Source: Obelidium mucronatum (taxonomy: Eukaryota > Chytridiomycota > Chytridiomycetes > Chytridiales > Chytriomycetaceae). From it: a stretch of 64,000 nt of DNA. Position numbers and translations under genes: made by a program. The notes under the pieces were generated by a model. That model made no database searches. It worked only from the letters and a program-made list of their open reading frames with translations, and had not been told where the DNA came from. Position 1 is the stretch's first letter. Each line of letters opens with the position of its first letter. This document shows positions 1-9,351 of this stretch, piece after piece. The DNA lies in the NCBI GenBank assembly GCA_025765595.1, contig JAIVFH010000023.1, positions 248,001 to 312,000 on the forward strand, read 5' to 3'.

Positions 1-436
1 TGGGGAAAGTCGGGCTAAAGAAGTAAGTGAATCCACGGGGGCCTTTTACTCCCGCGCGAACGCAGTAGGCGCTGCCAGCGGGAACACTTGCGGGAACAAC
101 AGACACAAGCTGCAGGTCTCCGATTGTGCTGTTCCCTGCCAACGTGACTCCAATTGGAGTGACCTTGTTGATTCCCATGGAGGCATCAGCAAGCTCAAAT
201 TCAACTGGCATTCCCCACCAGTCCCAGTCGTTTTTGTCACCATTGTTGGTCCAGGTAACTGTAATGTTTTCACCAGGCTGGTATGACTTTGTTCCAGTTG
301 GAGAAATGATGCTAATTGTGTTGGCGGAAGAAGCGGCGGGTGCTACCGGAGCGGTTGCTGCCGCAGGCTCAGTCGACTCTTGGGCCCAAGCGCTGGAACC
401 AGCAAGAGCAAAGATCAGGTACGATACGAATCTCAT
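1..436 (-). CDS. Kre9/Knh1-like secreted protein, partial (runs off left edge)
   Basis: The frame is open from an ATG at 436 down to base 1, so the C-terminus lies outside the window. It begins with a signal peptide (MRFVSYLIFALAGSSAWA, cleavage probably before QE), then a short Ala/Thr/Pro linker. An Ig-like module of the Kre9/Knh1 N-terminal family (PF10342 type) follows, recognised from ISIISPTGTKSYQPGENITV, the following TW core, a VPxSVPAGSAYCVR stretch and the FFSPTF strand. Family members are usually GPI-anchored or wall-associated and linked to beta-glucan assembly, but the anchor cannot be seen here. Unlike most of its relatives in this window it has no intron before the TW core or after the middle strand. 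Family call is good; function is inferred. Confidence 0.8.
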   Translation of the reverse strand, partial: MRFVSYLIFALAGSSAWAQESTEPAAATAPVAPAASSANTISIISPTGTKSYQPGENITVTWTNNGDKNDWDWWGMPVEFELADASMGINKVTPIGVTLAGNSTIGDLQLVSVVPASVPAGSAYCVRAGVKGPRGFTYFFSPTFP

Positions 437-650
437 AGTGATTTCTGAATTTCTTTATGGAATCTTTGTTTTTACATTACAGACACAGCTGCAATTTATA
501 CTTTTTGGTTTTTCTCATTTCGGCCTCAAATTGTGATTGCGTTTGGAATGGTTTGAAATAGAATTTTTCACGCAAAATTTTTTCAAATCACGAAAATGCT
601 AAAGTTGTTATCTCCCACCAAAACTGTTTCTTATATTCGCGGAAGAAAAA

Positions 651-2024
651 TCAAATCTCAATTGAGTCAACACACGCAAAGGCCTGGCTTCGAATACTTT
701 CATCGCCTATAAACTTGGCCTTTACATCTGATAGCTTGAATGCATACACTTGACCTTCGCCATGTCCACTTGCACCAATTCCAATTTCTTCTCCAACTAA
801 CAGACGATTCAGCTTGATTACTAAATCCAACGAAGCGTACTGCAAATCGTTTGTAAAATTTGTGCCAACCCCAAACAGCACCCCTTTTGGAGCAGCAACT
901 CCAGTTTGACCCCCCGCTTTCGCTTTTGTGATACGTTCTTCATAAAACAACTGAATTTCTGATACTTTGCTTGGATTCAACGAGTTGCTAAACATGATCA
1001 TTTTCGATGAGAGGTGTTCGTCAATTGACAAACCAAGTTTGTGCAAAGTTGCTGCAATCACATCCACGTATTCCAATTCGCTACCAGAGTCACACCGGTA
1101 ATGAATGCGTGACTGTAGAGACGGTGAGAGTTGCTGATAAGCAGTGAAAAACACAGGCGTCGTGAAGACATCCGTGAGAGCAAAGATGGATTGATATACA
1201 CTGAGCCAGGATTCAAGCGCGAGACATATTGATTTTTTCAAGGCTTCGGGATTGAATCTGGTTGGCTCTTGCAGACGGGATTGCGCTTCAAAGAACATGA
1301 ACCATTCGTGGGCGCATGTTCCGCGCGGTGGAGTATTATTTCTCAAAGACAAATACACATTAGACGTATAGATGGGGGGAACAATGTCAAAGTTGCTGAT
1401 AATTTCACTGATGAGAAAGTGAGAATGCTGGTTGAGTCTTCGTCGTGTTCCAAATTCGGTGACATTTGCACGACAGGCTTTGTAGCACTCGAGCTTTGGG
1501 AGCAGCGTGGTAGAAAGCTCCTCGTCCGACACCGAGACGCCCGTGAGGACGGCCATGAATTCGCACGTCAGCGCCAGAAACGGCACTTCGAGCAGAATGC
1601 AGTCGAACCACGAGCCCGCGTACTCCACGTGCAGAGCCCCGTCGCTGCCGCACGACACGTCGATGCGCACGCGTCGCGGCTGCTGCAGCCGCACCGCGTA
1701 GTGCTCGAGGAGGCCGCGCTGCGGCGGCGCGACGGCCTCCGCCAGCGCGGCGGCCACGGCGCGTGCGTGTTCGGGCCGCCACGCCAGCCCCGCGTACGCC
1801 CCCAGCAGCTCGCCGAGCCGCGCCGCCGCCGCCGCCGCCTGCGCGCTGCCGCCCTCGCCGCCCGCGAGCCCCGCGAGCCGCTGCCCGACGCTGGCCCCGC
1901 GGTCCGTCAGGCGGTACGCGACGCCGGTGTCCGCGAGGCCGCAGCTAAGGCTAGCAAACTGCATCGTGAACTTGTACCAGTCGTTGTCGAGGACGTCGTG
2001 CGGCGCGAGCGCGCGGAAGTGCAT
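651..2024 (-). CDS. Nicotinate phosphoribosyltransferase (yeast Npt1 type)
   Basis: Single-exon gene of 457 aa. It makes nicotinate mononucleotide from nicotinate and PRPP with ATP hydrolysis, the entry step of the Preiss-Handler NAD salvage route. Visible family motifs are DNDWYKFTMQ at the N-terminus, EFGTRRR near residue 190, YTSNVYLSLRNN and CAHEWFMFF in the middle, and GVLFGVGTNFTND near residue 385. Length matches fungal homologues (about 430 aa). The first ~130 codons (about 1600-2000) are extremely GC-rich and Ala/Arg-biased while the rest has ordinary composition; the protein still aligns to the family across both. It is divergent from the F-box/ankyrin gene starting at 2074, with only 49 bp between the two start codons. 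Confidence 0.93.
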   Translation of the reverse strand: MHFRALAPHDVLDNDWYKFTMQFASLSCGLADTGVAYRLTDRGASVGQRLAGLAGGEGGSAQAAAAAARLGELLGAYAGLAWRPEHARAVAAALAEAVAPPQRGLLEHYAVRLQQPRRVRIDVSCGSDGALHVEYAGSWFDCILLEVPFLALTCEFMAVLTGVSVSDEELSTTLLPKLECYKACRANVTEFGTRRRLNQHSHFLISEIISNFDIVPPIYTSNVYLSLRNNTPPRGTCAHEWFMFFEAQSRLQEPTRFNPEALKKSICLALESWLSVYQSIFALTDVFTTPVFFTAYQQLSPSLQSRIHYRCDSGSELEYVDVIAATLHKLGLSIDEHLSSKMIMFSNSLNPSKVSEIQLFYEERITKAKAGGQTGVAAPKGVLFGVGTNFTNDLQYASLDLVIKLNRLLVGEEIGIGASGHGEGQVYAFKLSDVKAKFIGDESIRSQAFACVDSIEI

Positions 2025-2073
2025 TCTACGTTTTTAGAATATTCAAATATTTATCGTGATTCACTCAAATTCA

Positions 2074-3483
2074 ATGTCCTTTGCGCACTTGCCATCAGAA
2101 ACCATCGACGCGATACTGATCCATCTGCCAATCAACCACGACCTGATCAACATTGCTTTGGCTTCAAAGCGCCTTCTGGCTCCGTTTCTGCTTGCCAGTG
2201 AACCTTTTGCCAACCGCCACTGCAACTACCAAGCATCCTTCATTGACAATGCCCAGTTCAAGAAACACTCTCTCGTGTACGATGCTGTAACCTACATTGT
2301 CCCATGTCCCCGTAAATACCTGACCATACAATACTGGATATACCGCTGTTTGCTTGAAGGTCCCGCAAAAAACCGATATGCCTTCATCCTTAACCGTCTA
2401 CGTTCTATGGAGATGACGACGGCTCTTAAAAAAGGGTTTAATTCAATTGCCAGAATTCTACTGGTTGAAGGTGTCACTATTTCCGATACCCACTTGGATA
2501 TTGCTGCCACGACTGGAAATGCCGAGCTTGTGCCTCTTTTTTTGGAACATTCAAACATAAGAGGGGTTGGCTCTTTTGCTCTCCAGCAGGGAATAAATAG
2601 TGGCGATCCAAACACAGTGAGCATTCTTGTCGCTCATCCTAAAGTCCATTGGGATAAACTTTATTCGATGCGATGGACTCTCCTCCCAGACGCCATTGAA
2701 GACACGCGATTCCAACATGGTCGCACTCGCCCAAAGCAGACAGAAATTGTGCGAATATTACTTTCTCATCCCAAGATTGAACCTTCTTGTTCTGCTCTGA
2801 TTGCAGCGATTCAGAGAAGGAACTTTGAAGTAATTGATCTGTTACTCAAAGATCCCCGTATTGACCCTTGGATTCATCGAGGCTGTCTCTGTAAGTTGGC
2901 TTGTAGACTCGGCAAGGTTGACCTTCTTGGCAGATTGCTGTTGGATCCAAGGTTGAACACGCTCTCAGACATTGACTCCCTTATTCTGCTTCGCATCGGA
3001 TTCAAAAGAAGGGATCCGCAGATTGTGGAATTACTTGTTCGCCATATGAAGGTGAACCATGTTTTGAAAGTCGCTACAGAATATCAGAATGTTAAAGTGT
3101 TGGAACAATTGGGTTTGTTGAATATGTTGGGTCCTGATTATGAGGATAGCAACGCGCTTAGGGTCGCGTGTTTGGATGGGAATGCTGATGTGGTCCGGCT
3201 TTTGTTGCTGAAAAGGTGGGAGCGGACTGAAAATGAGAGCCTTGAATGGGCTGCAATTGGTGGGAGCGTTGAAGTCGCACAGATGCTGGTGGATGCTGGA
3301 GTCAATGCATCTGCCAATGATTTTTGTGCAATGCGCACAGCTTCATTGATGCAACACGAAGATATTGTGCGACTGCTGCTTTTAGAATCGCGTGAACTGA
3401 AGGACAGAGTGTGGCCTGGGCTTTGGCGAGATCAGTTAGAAAGTTCGAGTGATGCTGGCGAGATCAGTAAGAAAATTGAGTGA
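2074..3483 (+). CDS. F-box-like/ankyrin-repeat protein, unit 1
   Basis: 469 aa from ATG 2074 (an in-frame GTG at 2056 is a less likely start). The N-terminus FAHLPSETIDAILIHLPIN resembles an F-box helix pair. The body carries ankyrin-type helices such as ELVPLFLEHSNI, EIVRILLSHPKI, EVIDLLLKDPRI, DVVRLLLLKRW and EVAQMLVDAGVNA. F-box/ankyrin proteins usually act as substrate adaptors of SCF ubiquitin ligases; this is inference. Compared with the second unit (5072-6490), the first ~65 and last ~120 residues are strongly conserved while the middle differs at about half the positions. The stop codon TGA is followed after 30 bp, in the same reading frame, by the ATG of the LRR gene, so the two may be one gene (see findings). 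Confidence 0.8.
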   Translation: MSFAHLPSETIDAILIHLPINHDLINIALASKRLLAPFLLASEPFANRHCNYQASFIDNAQFKKHSLVYDAVTYIVPCPRKYLTIQYWIYRCLLEGPAKNRYAFILNRLRSMEMTTALKKGFNSIARILLVEGVTISDTHLDIAATTGNAELVPLFLEHSNIRGVGSFALQQGINSGDPNTVSILVAHPKVHWDKLYSMRWTLLPDAIEDTRFQHGRTRPKQTEIVRILLSHPKIEPSCSALIAAIQRRNFEVIDLLLKDPRIDPWIHRGCLCKLACRLGKVDLLGRLLLDPRLNTLSDIDSLILLRIGFKRRDPQIVELLVRHMKVNHVLKVATEYQNVKVLEQLGLLNMLGPDYEDSNALRVACLDGNADVVRLLLLKRWERTENESLEWAAIGGSVEVAQMLVDAGVNASANDFCAMRTASLMQHEDIVRLLLLESRELKDRVWPGLWRDQLESSSDAGEISKKIE

Positions 3484-3513
3484 TTTGTGAAATCATTAGA
3501 TTTTATAAAATCC

Positions 3514-4821
3514 ATGTTTGCTGAACTTCCCACTGAAACAATCCAAGATATCTTTGGCTGGATCCATCCTGGCAAAGTTCACACTTTCAGGGCACTATCA
3601 AGACGGATCGACCAGTGTCTGTCTCACAGGGACTTTGCTTTGATCAACTTGAATCGGTGGCCAAACAAGCCAGACCGAAAAAACTCAGAAGCAAGTGTAA
3701 ATCGGAATGAGTACGATCGGTTGTGGTTCTTTTGGCCAGCCAACTACCAGCAAGTTTATGCTGAACGCTACTTGATCGAAATTACCAGTTTTTTCGCAAA
3801 ATATGACTGCGGTCGACAATTGATTGCCTTCCCGTCGTCCATTTCAGTCATGACTCGATTAAAAGATATGTTTTTTGAGAATGTGGGAATCTGCGGACCG
3901 CTACCCAAAGAATTGGGCGCGTTAACTTCCCTTGTACGTCTTGGACTGACTTCAATGGAGGTTACATCCATTTGTCCTGAACTGTACACACTCGAGAATC
4001 TTAAATTCCTGTGCCTCTCAGACAACAAGATTGAAGGAACCCTGGATCCCCGCATTTGCAAAATGATAAAACTCAGCACTCTCAGTCTCTCAAGAAACAA
4101 ACTCACTGGCACAATACCCGACACTATTGGAAAATTGAAGAGACTTAATTGCTTGGATCTGTCTTGTAACCTATTTTCTGGCGCAATTCCTCCCACTATT
4201 GGGAGTCTCCGCAGACTTACAACTTTACATCTTTCTGGCAATCAACTTTCTGGCTCCATTCCGTTGACTTTCGAGACATGCTCCAGTCTCCGGTTTTTAA
4301 ACCTCAGCTCAAATCACTTGGACGGTGAAATACCTGTCACCATTTGGAAAGGTTTAACTCAGCTTGAGACTCTTGATCTGAGCTCAAACAATTTTTGTGG
4401 CGAGATTCCAAAAGAGCTTGCAGCCTTTTGTGAGAAACTCACCACAATTCGACTTGCACACAATAATCTGGTAGGCGAGATTCCGGCTAAATTGGGGAAA
4501 CGGGTGGGAAATGATGACGAGTCACGACATATTGAGAACATTGACCTATCCTATAATCGACTAGTGGGACAGCTTCCGGACAGCATCAGGTGGGGTCACG
4601 TGAAGGTCTGCAATCTTTCAAACAACAGGTTGACAGGAACACTACCCGATACATACTATTCACACCGAATTCAACGGTTTAACGTTGAGAACAACGAGTT
4701 TTCGGGAACTATTCCTTCCCTTCTGTTGTGTGTGGAGTCTCTTTGTGAATTGAAATTAGGTGGAAACAAGTTTGATCAAATAGGTTGTGTTCGTTTTATC
4801 CAAAGATTTCCAGACAAATGA
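3514..4821 (+). CDS. F-box-like protein with plant-type leucine-rich repeats, unit 1
   Basis: 435 aa from ATG 3514. The N-terminus FAELPTETIQDIFGWIHPGK looks like an F-box, followed by a conserved linker ending in NEYDRLWFFWP. About eleven leucine-rich repeats follow, of the LxxLxLxxNxLxGxIP type: for example LSLSRNKLTGTIPDTIGKLK, LDLSCNLFSGAIPPTIG, LHLSGNQLSGSIP and LDLSSNNFCGEIP. That consensus is typical of plant LRRs. No signal peptide or transmembrane segment is seen, so an intracellular adaptor is likely. It directly follows the ankyrin frame in the same register. LRR2 (6521-7771) matches it closely in the N-terminal ~90 residues and less well in the repeats. Confidence 0.82.
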   Translation: MFAELPTETIQDIFGWIHPGKVHTFRALSRRIDQCLSHRDFALINLNRWPNKPDRKNSEASVNRNEYDRLWFFWPANYQQVYAERYLIEITSFFAKYDCGRQLIAFPSSISVMTRLKDMFFENVGICGPLPKELGALTSLVRLGLTSMEVTSICPELYTLENLKFLCLSDNKIEGTLDPRICKMIKLSTLSLSRNKLTGTIPDTIGKLKRLNCLDLSCNLFSGAIPPTIGSLRRLTTLHLSGNQLSGSIPLTFETCSSLRFLNLSSNHLDGEIPVTIWKGLTQLETLDLSSNNFCGEIPKELAAFCEKLTTIRLAHNNLVGEIPAKLGKRVGNDDESRHIENIDLSYNRLVGQLPDSIRWGHVKVCNLSNNRLTGTLPDTYYSHRIQRFNVENNEFSGTIPSLLLCVESLCELKLGGNKFDQIGCVRFIQRFPDK

Positions 4822-5071
4822 AAGGATGGAGAATTTAAGGTCTTAAAAATTTGTATAAAGCGATTTGTCTTTACACAGCGAAAATTTTGGTTCAAATATT
4901 CCAACATGCTTTGTGGGAATACTGGGTCCGAGATTGGGCCTCCAGTGAATCTACCACAAGCCGGAGTAGTCGACCTACAGACACCCGTCAATCGCATACG
5001 ACACGTTGATGTTGCGCCTGCTGCAACTGCTGTTTGTGGCGGAATCTAATCATTCTTTTCCAAAAAATTAA

Positions 5072-6490
5072 ATGCCTCCCCCAATCACATTTGCGCACTT
5101 GCCATCAGAAACCATCGACGCGATACTGATCCATCTGCCAATCAACCGCGACCTTGTCAAAATTGCTTTGGCTTCAAAGCACCTCCTGGCGCCGTTTCTG
5201 TTTGCCAGTCAACCGTTTGCCAACCGCCACTGCAACTACCAAGCAACCTTCATTGACAAAGCCCAGTTCACGAAACCCTCTTTGACTTGCAATGCTGTGG
5301 CCTACATTGTTTCATGTCCCCGTAAACACCTGACCATGCAATACTGGATCTACCGGTGTTTGCTCGAAGGTCGTACAAAATCGCTATATCGGTCCACCGT
5401 CGCAATCGTGCGTGCTGACGAGATGATGACGGCTCTTAACCGAAGGTTTAATTCGATTGTGCACATTCTATGGGTTGAAGGTGTTGGTATTACAGACACT
5501 CACCTGAACATTGCAGTCTCCACTGGAAACTCGGAGCTCGTGGGTCTTTTTGTGGAACATCCAAACATACCTATCATTGGTGGCTTTCTTATCGATGCAG
5601 CGCTAGAAAGCGGCGATCAAAAGACCATAAACATAATAATGGATCATCCCAAAACGATTTTGAGGGAGCTTCGATGGGATCGATATATTCCAAATACGCG
5701 CATCTTGCCCGCCCGTGCTGGTCCTGAAAATACAAAAGTTTTGCGGTTTTTGCTTTCTCATCCAAAGACCGATCCATCTGCTCTTGAAAACCTTGCCCTC
5801 AAATCAGCATGTGCCAAGCACAACTTTGAAGTGATTGATCTCCTACTTCAAGACCCACGCGTTGACCCGTTTTTTTTTGGAGGTCGACTCCTTCAGTTGG
5901 CTTGTAAAATGGGAAACGTGGAACTCCTGAACAGGTTACTGTTGGATTCGAGATTCCAAAAATTTTCAGAGTCAGATTTTGACTCCCTTATGCTGCTTCG
6001 CATCGCATTCAAGAAAGAATATCCGCAGATTGTGGAATTGCTTGTTCGCCACATGGAGGTGAAACATGTTTTGAGGGTGGCCACAGAATATCAGAATCTC
6101 AAAGTGTTGGAACGATTGTGTTTGTTGAATATGTTGGGTTCTGATTATGAGGATAGCAATGCACTCAGGGTCGCGTGTTTGGATGGGAATACTGATGTGG
6201 TCCGGCTTTTGTTGCTGAAAAGGTGGGAGCGGACGGAAAATGAGGGCCTTGAATGGGCTGCAATTGGTGGGAGCGTTGAAGCCACACAGATGCTGGTGGA
6301 TGATGGAGTCAATGCATCTGCCAATGATTTTTGTGCAATGCGCGCAGCTTCATTGATGCAACACGACGACATTATGCGGTTGTTGCTTTTAGAATCGCGT
6401 GAACTGAAGGACAGAGTGTGGCCTGGGCTTTGGCGAGATCAGTTAGAAAGTTCGAGTGATGCTGGCGAGATCAGTAAGAAAATTGAGTGA
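5072..6490 (+). CDS. F-box-like/ankyrin-repeat protein, unit 2
   Basis: 472 aa from ATG 5072, tandem paralogue of the gene at 2074. It begins MPPPITFAHLPSETIDAIL, so it differs from unit 1 only in the first few residues before the F-box-like helix. Ankyrin-like helices include ELVGLFVEHPNI, EVIDLLLQDPRVD, ELLNRLLLDSRF, QIVELLVRHMEV and DVVRLLLLKRW. The last ~120 residues are about 95% identical to unit 1. As in unit 1 a single TGA separates it, in frame, from the LRR frame starting at 6521. The 250 bp between unit 1 and this gene hold no convincing gene. A role as ubiquitin-ligase adaptor is inferred from architecture only. Confidence 0.8.
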   Translation: MPPPITFAHLPSETIDAILIHLPINRDLVKIALASKHLLAPFLFASQPFANRHCNYQATFIDKAQFTKPSLTCNAVAYIVSCPRKHLTMQYWIYRCLLEGRTKSLYRSTVAIVRADEMMTALNRRFNSIVHILWVEGVGITDTHLNIAVSTGNSELVGLFVEHPNIPIIGGFLIDAALESGDQKTINIIMDHPKTILRELRWDRYIPNTRILPARAGPENTKVLRFLLSHPKTDPSALENLALKSACAKHNFEVIDLLLQDPRVDPFFFGGRLLQLACKMGNVELLNRLLLDSRFQKFSESDFDSLMLLRIAFKKEYPQIVELLVRHMEVKHVLRVATEYQNLKVLERLCLLNMLGSDYEDSNALRVACLDGNTDVVRLLLLKRWERTENEGLEWAAIGGSVEATQMLVDDGVNASANDFCAMRAASLMQHDDIMRLLLLESRELKDRVWPGLWRDQLESSSDAGEISKKIE

Positions 6491-6520
6491 TTTGTGAAAT
6501 CATTAGATTTTATAAAATCC

Positions 6521-7771
6521 ATGTTTGCTGAACTTCCCACCGAAACGATCCAAGATATCTTTGGCTGGATCCATCCAGGCAAAGTTCACACTTACAGGGC
6601 ACTATCAAGACGGATCGACCAGTGTCTGTCTCACAGGGCCTTTGCTGTGGTCAACTTGGATCGGTGGCCAGACAAGTCAGACCGAAGTAGCTCAGAAGCA
6701 AGTGTAAATCGGAATGAGTACGATCGCTTGTGGTTCTTTTGGCCAGTGAACTACCAGCAAGTTTATGCTGAACGCAACTTGAAGGAGATAACATGCTTTT
6801 GGGCACAATATGACTGCAATCAACCATTGATCGCCTTTCCGTCGTCCATTTCCGTCATGACTCGACTGAATAAACTGGTTGTTATCGAGTGGGGAATCGG
6901 TGGGCCGTTACCCAAAGAAATGGGTTCGTTGGTTTCCCTGCAAACTCTTGTCCTGGAAGGAATGGACATTACATCCATATGTCCTGAGCTGTACACACTC
7001 GTGAATCTTACTCATCTGAGCCTTCACAACAACAAGATTGAAGGAGTCCTGGATCCCCGTGTTTGCGAATTGAAAAAATTGAAGATTCTCAATCTCTCGG
7101 AAAACAAGCTCATTGGCACAATTCCTGCCGCGATTGGGGATCTCAACAAGCTTACCAGCTTAAATCTCTCTCGTAATCTATTTTCTGGCCCAATACCTCT
7201 TTCTCTGGAGACAGTCCCGCTTCTCCAGTTGTTGGACCTCAGTTGGAACCACTTGGAAGGTGAAATACCTGCCTCCATTTGGAAAAGTTTCACGCAGCTG
7301 GAAAGGCTTTATCTGAGCTCGAATTATCTCTCGGGTACGATTCCAAAAGAGATTGGAATCTATTGTAATCGATTGAACACGATTCGACTCGCGCGTAATA
7401 ATCTTGAAGGCGAGATTCCAGTTGAATTTGGAAAATTCATCATAGGCAACGCTCCGAGATATATTGAGTTCTTTGACTTGAGCTGTAATCGGCTGGTTGG
7501 GGAGTTTCCACAATGGGTCATGTGGGCGAACCTGTACGAATTTAATGTTGCCAACAATAAGCTGACGGGAACAATCCCGGATAATTTTTACGCCCTGACA
7601 AGCCTCTGGTTTAATGTTGAGAACAATGAGTTGACTGGAGAGGTCCCTCCCACGCTTTTGAATGCCGATACTTTACGCGGATTAAAGCTCCGAGGAAACA
7701 AGTTTGATGAAGTAATTCAAAGTCGCGTGCACGAGAAAGCATTGGAATTGCTAAAAGCGGATGGCTTGTAA
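6521..7771 (+). CDS. F-box-like/LRR protein, unit 2 (left arm of inverted repeat)
   Basis: 416 aa from ATG 6521. It has the same layout as the gene at 3514: F-box-like N-terminus, then plant-type LRRs such as LNLSENKLIGTIPAAIGDLN, LNLSRNLFSGPIP, LYLSSNYLSGTIP and FNVANNKLTGTIP, about ten repeats in all. The copy at 54045-55295 on the opposite strand differs at only two residues (AERNLKE versus AERYLKE, LQTLVL versus LQILVL). It is convergent with the oxidoreductase at 7865, with 93 bp between the stops, and the same spacing is kept in the right arm. Confidence 0.83.
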   Translation: MFAELPTETIQDIFGWIHPGKVHTYRALSRRIDQCLSHRAFAVVNLDRWPDKSDRSSSEASVNRNEYDRLWFFWPVNYQQVYAERNLKEITCFWAQYDCNQPLIAFPSSISVMTRLNKLVVIEWGIGGPLPKEMGSLVSLQTLVLEGMDITSICPELYTLVNLTHLSLHNNKIEGVLDPRVCELKKLKILNLSENKLIGTIPAAIGDLNKLTSLNLSRNLFSGPIPLSLETVPLLQLLDLSWNHLEGEIPASIWKSFTQLERLYLSSNYLSGTIPKEIGIYCNRLNTIRLARNNLEGEIPVEFGKFIIGNAPRYIEFFDLSCNRLVGEFPQWVMWANLYEFNVANNKLTGTIPDNFYALTSLWFNVENNELTGEVPPTLLNADTLRGLKLRGNKFDEVIQSRVHEKALELLKADGL

Positions 7772-7864
7772 GTTCCATAGTTTTGTGGTGCTTCTTCTAA
7801 ACCTCTAAAACATGCAGTTTTGAATGAGTTCTTGATACTGTTTTTATTTGGTACATTTTGTTTT

Positions 7865-9147
7865 TCAAACACGCAAAAGCAATTTCCCTTGTGTTTTTCC
7901 ACCTAACCATATGATTAAGTCCTGATTTCAAAAATATACTTATGTAGTTCAACTTACTTTCGATATCGTCATGAGCGCTTTTGATATCCTTCAGATCGTA
8001 AATCTTGTGAATTTCAATCGTTAGCTTTCCTGCATTGTACAGCTCCAGCAACGGGTTTGCCACTACAGTATACTTTAGCGGGTGAATCAACAGAAAAACC
8101 AGACTCACGGAAATCAAACTCCTCCTTGTTCTGCAAAAACTGACCCAAACTTGGACGCATCAAGCGAACTGCATTTGGAACAAGCTTGAAAAGATCAACA
8201 TCATCAGGCTTTCCAGACGCGTTCCCGAAGGAAGCCAACGTTCCCAAGCGAGCAAGCACAGAGAGAGAAACGTCAAAAGTGGCTTTCCCGATTCCGTCGT
8301 AAACGACTTGGACACCTTTCCCGTTTGTAATCTTTAGGACCTCCGCCTTGACGTCTTGGTCCTTGTACAAAAGGACGTGATCGGCGCCACGTGCCAACAC
8401 AGTTTTGGCCTTTTCAGCGGTAGAAGTTGTCCCAATTACTGTTGCGCCGTAGTGCTTGGCGAGTTGGACGAGGAGCTGTCCCGTTCCGCCGGCTGCGGCC
8501 TTTCAAAAAACGATTGTTGGTTGTGATTCTTCAACGTGTTGTGTGGGTGCAACGCTTACATGAATCAACACGACATCGCCAGGCTTGACTTCATATGCTA
8601 AACGAACCAAAAACTGGGCAGTCAGTCCTTGAGTGAGCAATGCTGCGCCTTGTTCAAAGGAAATTGTGTCTGGAAGCTTGATGGCCTTGTCTGAGGAATA
8701 CAGATCACAGAGGGGTACCAGTCGTTGAGATACAACTTACTGCTTGCATGTATTACCAAGAAGTCAATTATTACCTTGAACAGCCAAAGCGTATTCTGCG
8801 CCCGTGTTTGCAAAGGAATAGGCAATACGGTCACCAACAGCAAAGGACGTGACTCCCTCCCCAACCGCTTCGACGACTCCAGACGCCTCTACACCGGGAA
8901 TGTATGGCAAAGGAACTTTGTAGAGACCAGATCTCTGATATGTATCAACAAAGTTGACTCCAATAAAGTGATTCTTGACAAGCAATTGCCCTTTGTTCAA
9001 GCAAATTCAAAAGCAAGTTGAGAGTAAAAAGAAAGTCCTTGCTTTACCAGGTCCAGGAATAGGTCGCTCAATATTGGTCACGTATTCGAGAACACTTGAG
9101 TCCCCTTGGGTTTTGAAAATTGCGGCTGCACGGGTCAATGATGGCAT
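7865..9147 (-). CDS. NADPH:quinone oxidoreductase, zeta-crystallin/Zta1 type (left copy)
   Basis: Six exons by comparison with the right-arm copy; about 326 aa. Medium-chain dehydrogenase/reductase without the zinc sites, reducing quinones with NADPH as one-electron acceptors. The family signature is clear: a GVNFVDTYQRSGLYKVPLP stretch followed by PYIPGVEASGVVEAVGEGV, the nucleotide-binding AAGGTGQLLVQLAK, then VVYDGIGKATFD in the cofactor domain. The start is ATG 9147 (MPSLTRAAAIFKTQGDSSVL). Intron 1 interrupts the codon after PIPGP. The last exon gives GGKTQGKLLLRV. A TATA-like TATAAAAG lies 39 bp upstream of the ATG on this strand. Exons and introns nearly match the copy at 52674, with only small indels in introns. 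Confidence 0.92.
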
Positions 9148-9185
9148 TTGTTTTTTGAAAGAATACCAGAACACCCAACTTGCGC

Positions 9186-9193
9186 CTTTTATA
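9186..9193 (-). promoter_or_regulatory. TATA box of the left oxidoreductase copy
   Basis: TATAAAAG on the minus strand, 39 bp upstream of the start codon at 9147. The same motif in the same sequence context occurs in the right arm at 52629-52636. Confidence 0.5.
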
Positions 9194-9351
9194 GCTTCAA
9201 TTTCAAATCATTCGATTGCATAATTGTACCATATTTGCACCATACTTGCGGTTGGAACGGTGTATGGAGCAGACAACAAGATAACAACAAAGTCTCAATA
9301 TATCAAACCATCTTTTACTCTTAATGAAAAGAAAACATATAAACAAGACAA

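Noticed and set aside
1269..2201. Long open frames antisense to the NAPRT gene and other antisense frames in GC-rich patches (for example 16957-17586, 56161-56913)
   Set aside because: They are by-products of stop-poor GC-rich sequence; the opposite strand carries conserved domains or signal-peptide proteins with sensible splice sites.
4906..5049. A 47-codon open frame (MLCGNTGSEIGPPVNLPQAG onward) between ankyrin/LRR units 1 and 2
   Set aside because: No family recognised and no good splice link to neighbours. It could be a decayed exon, but support is too weak to annotate.
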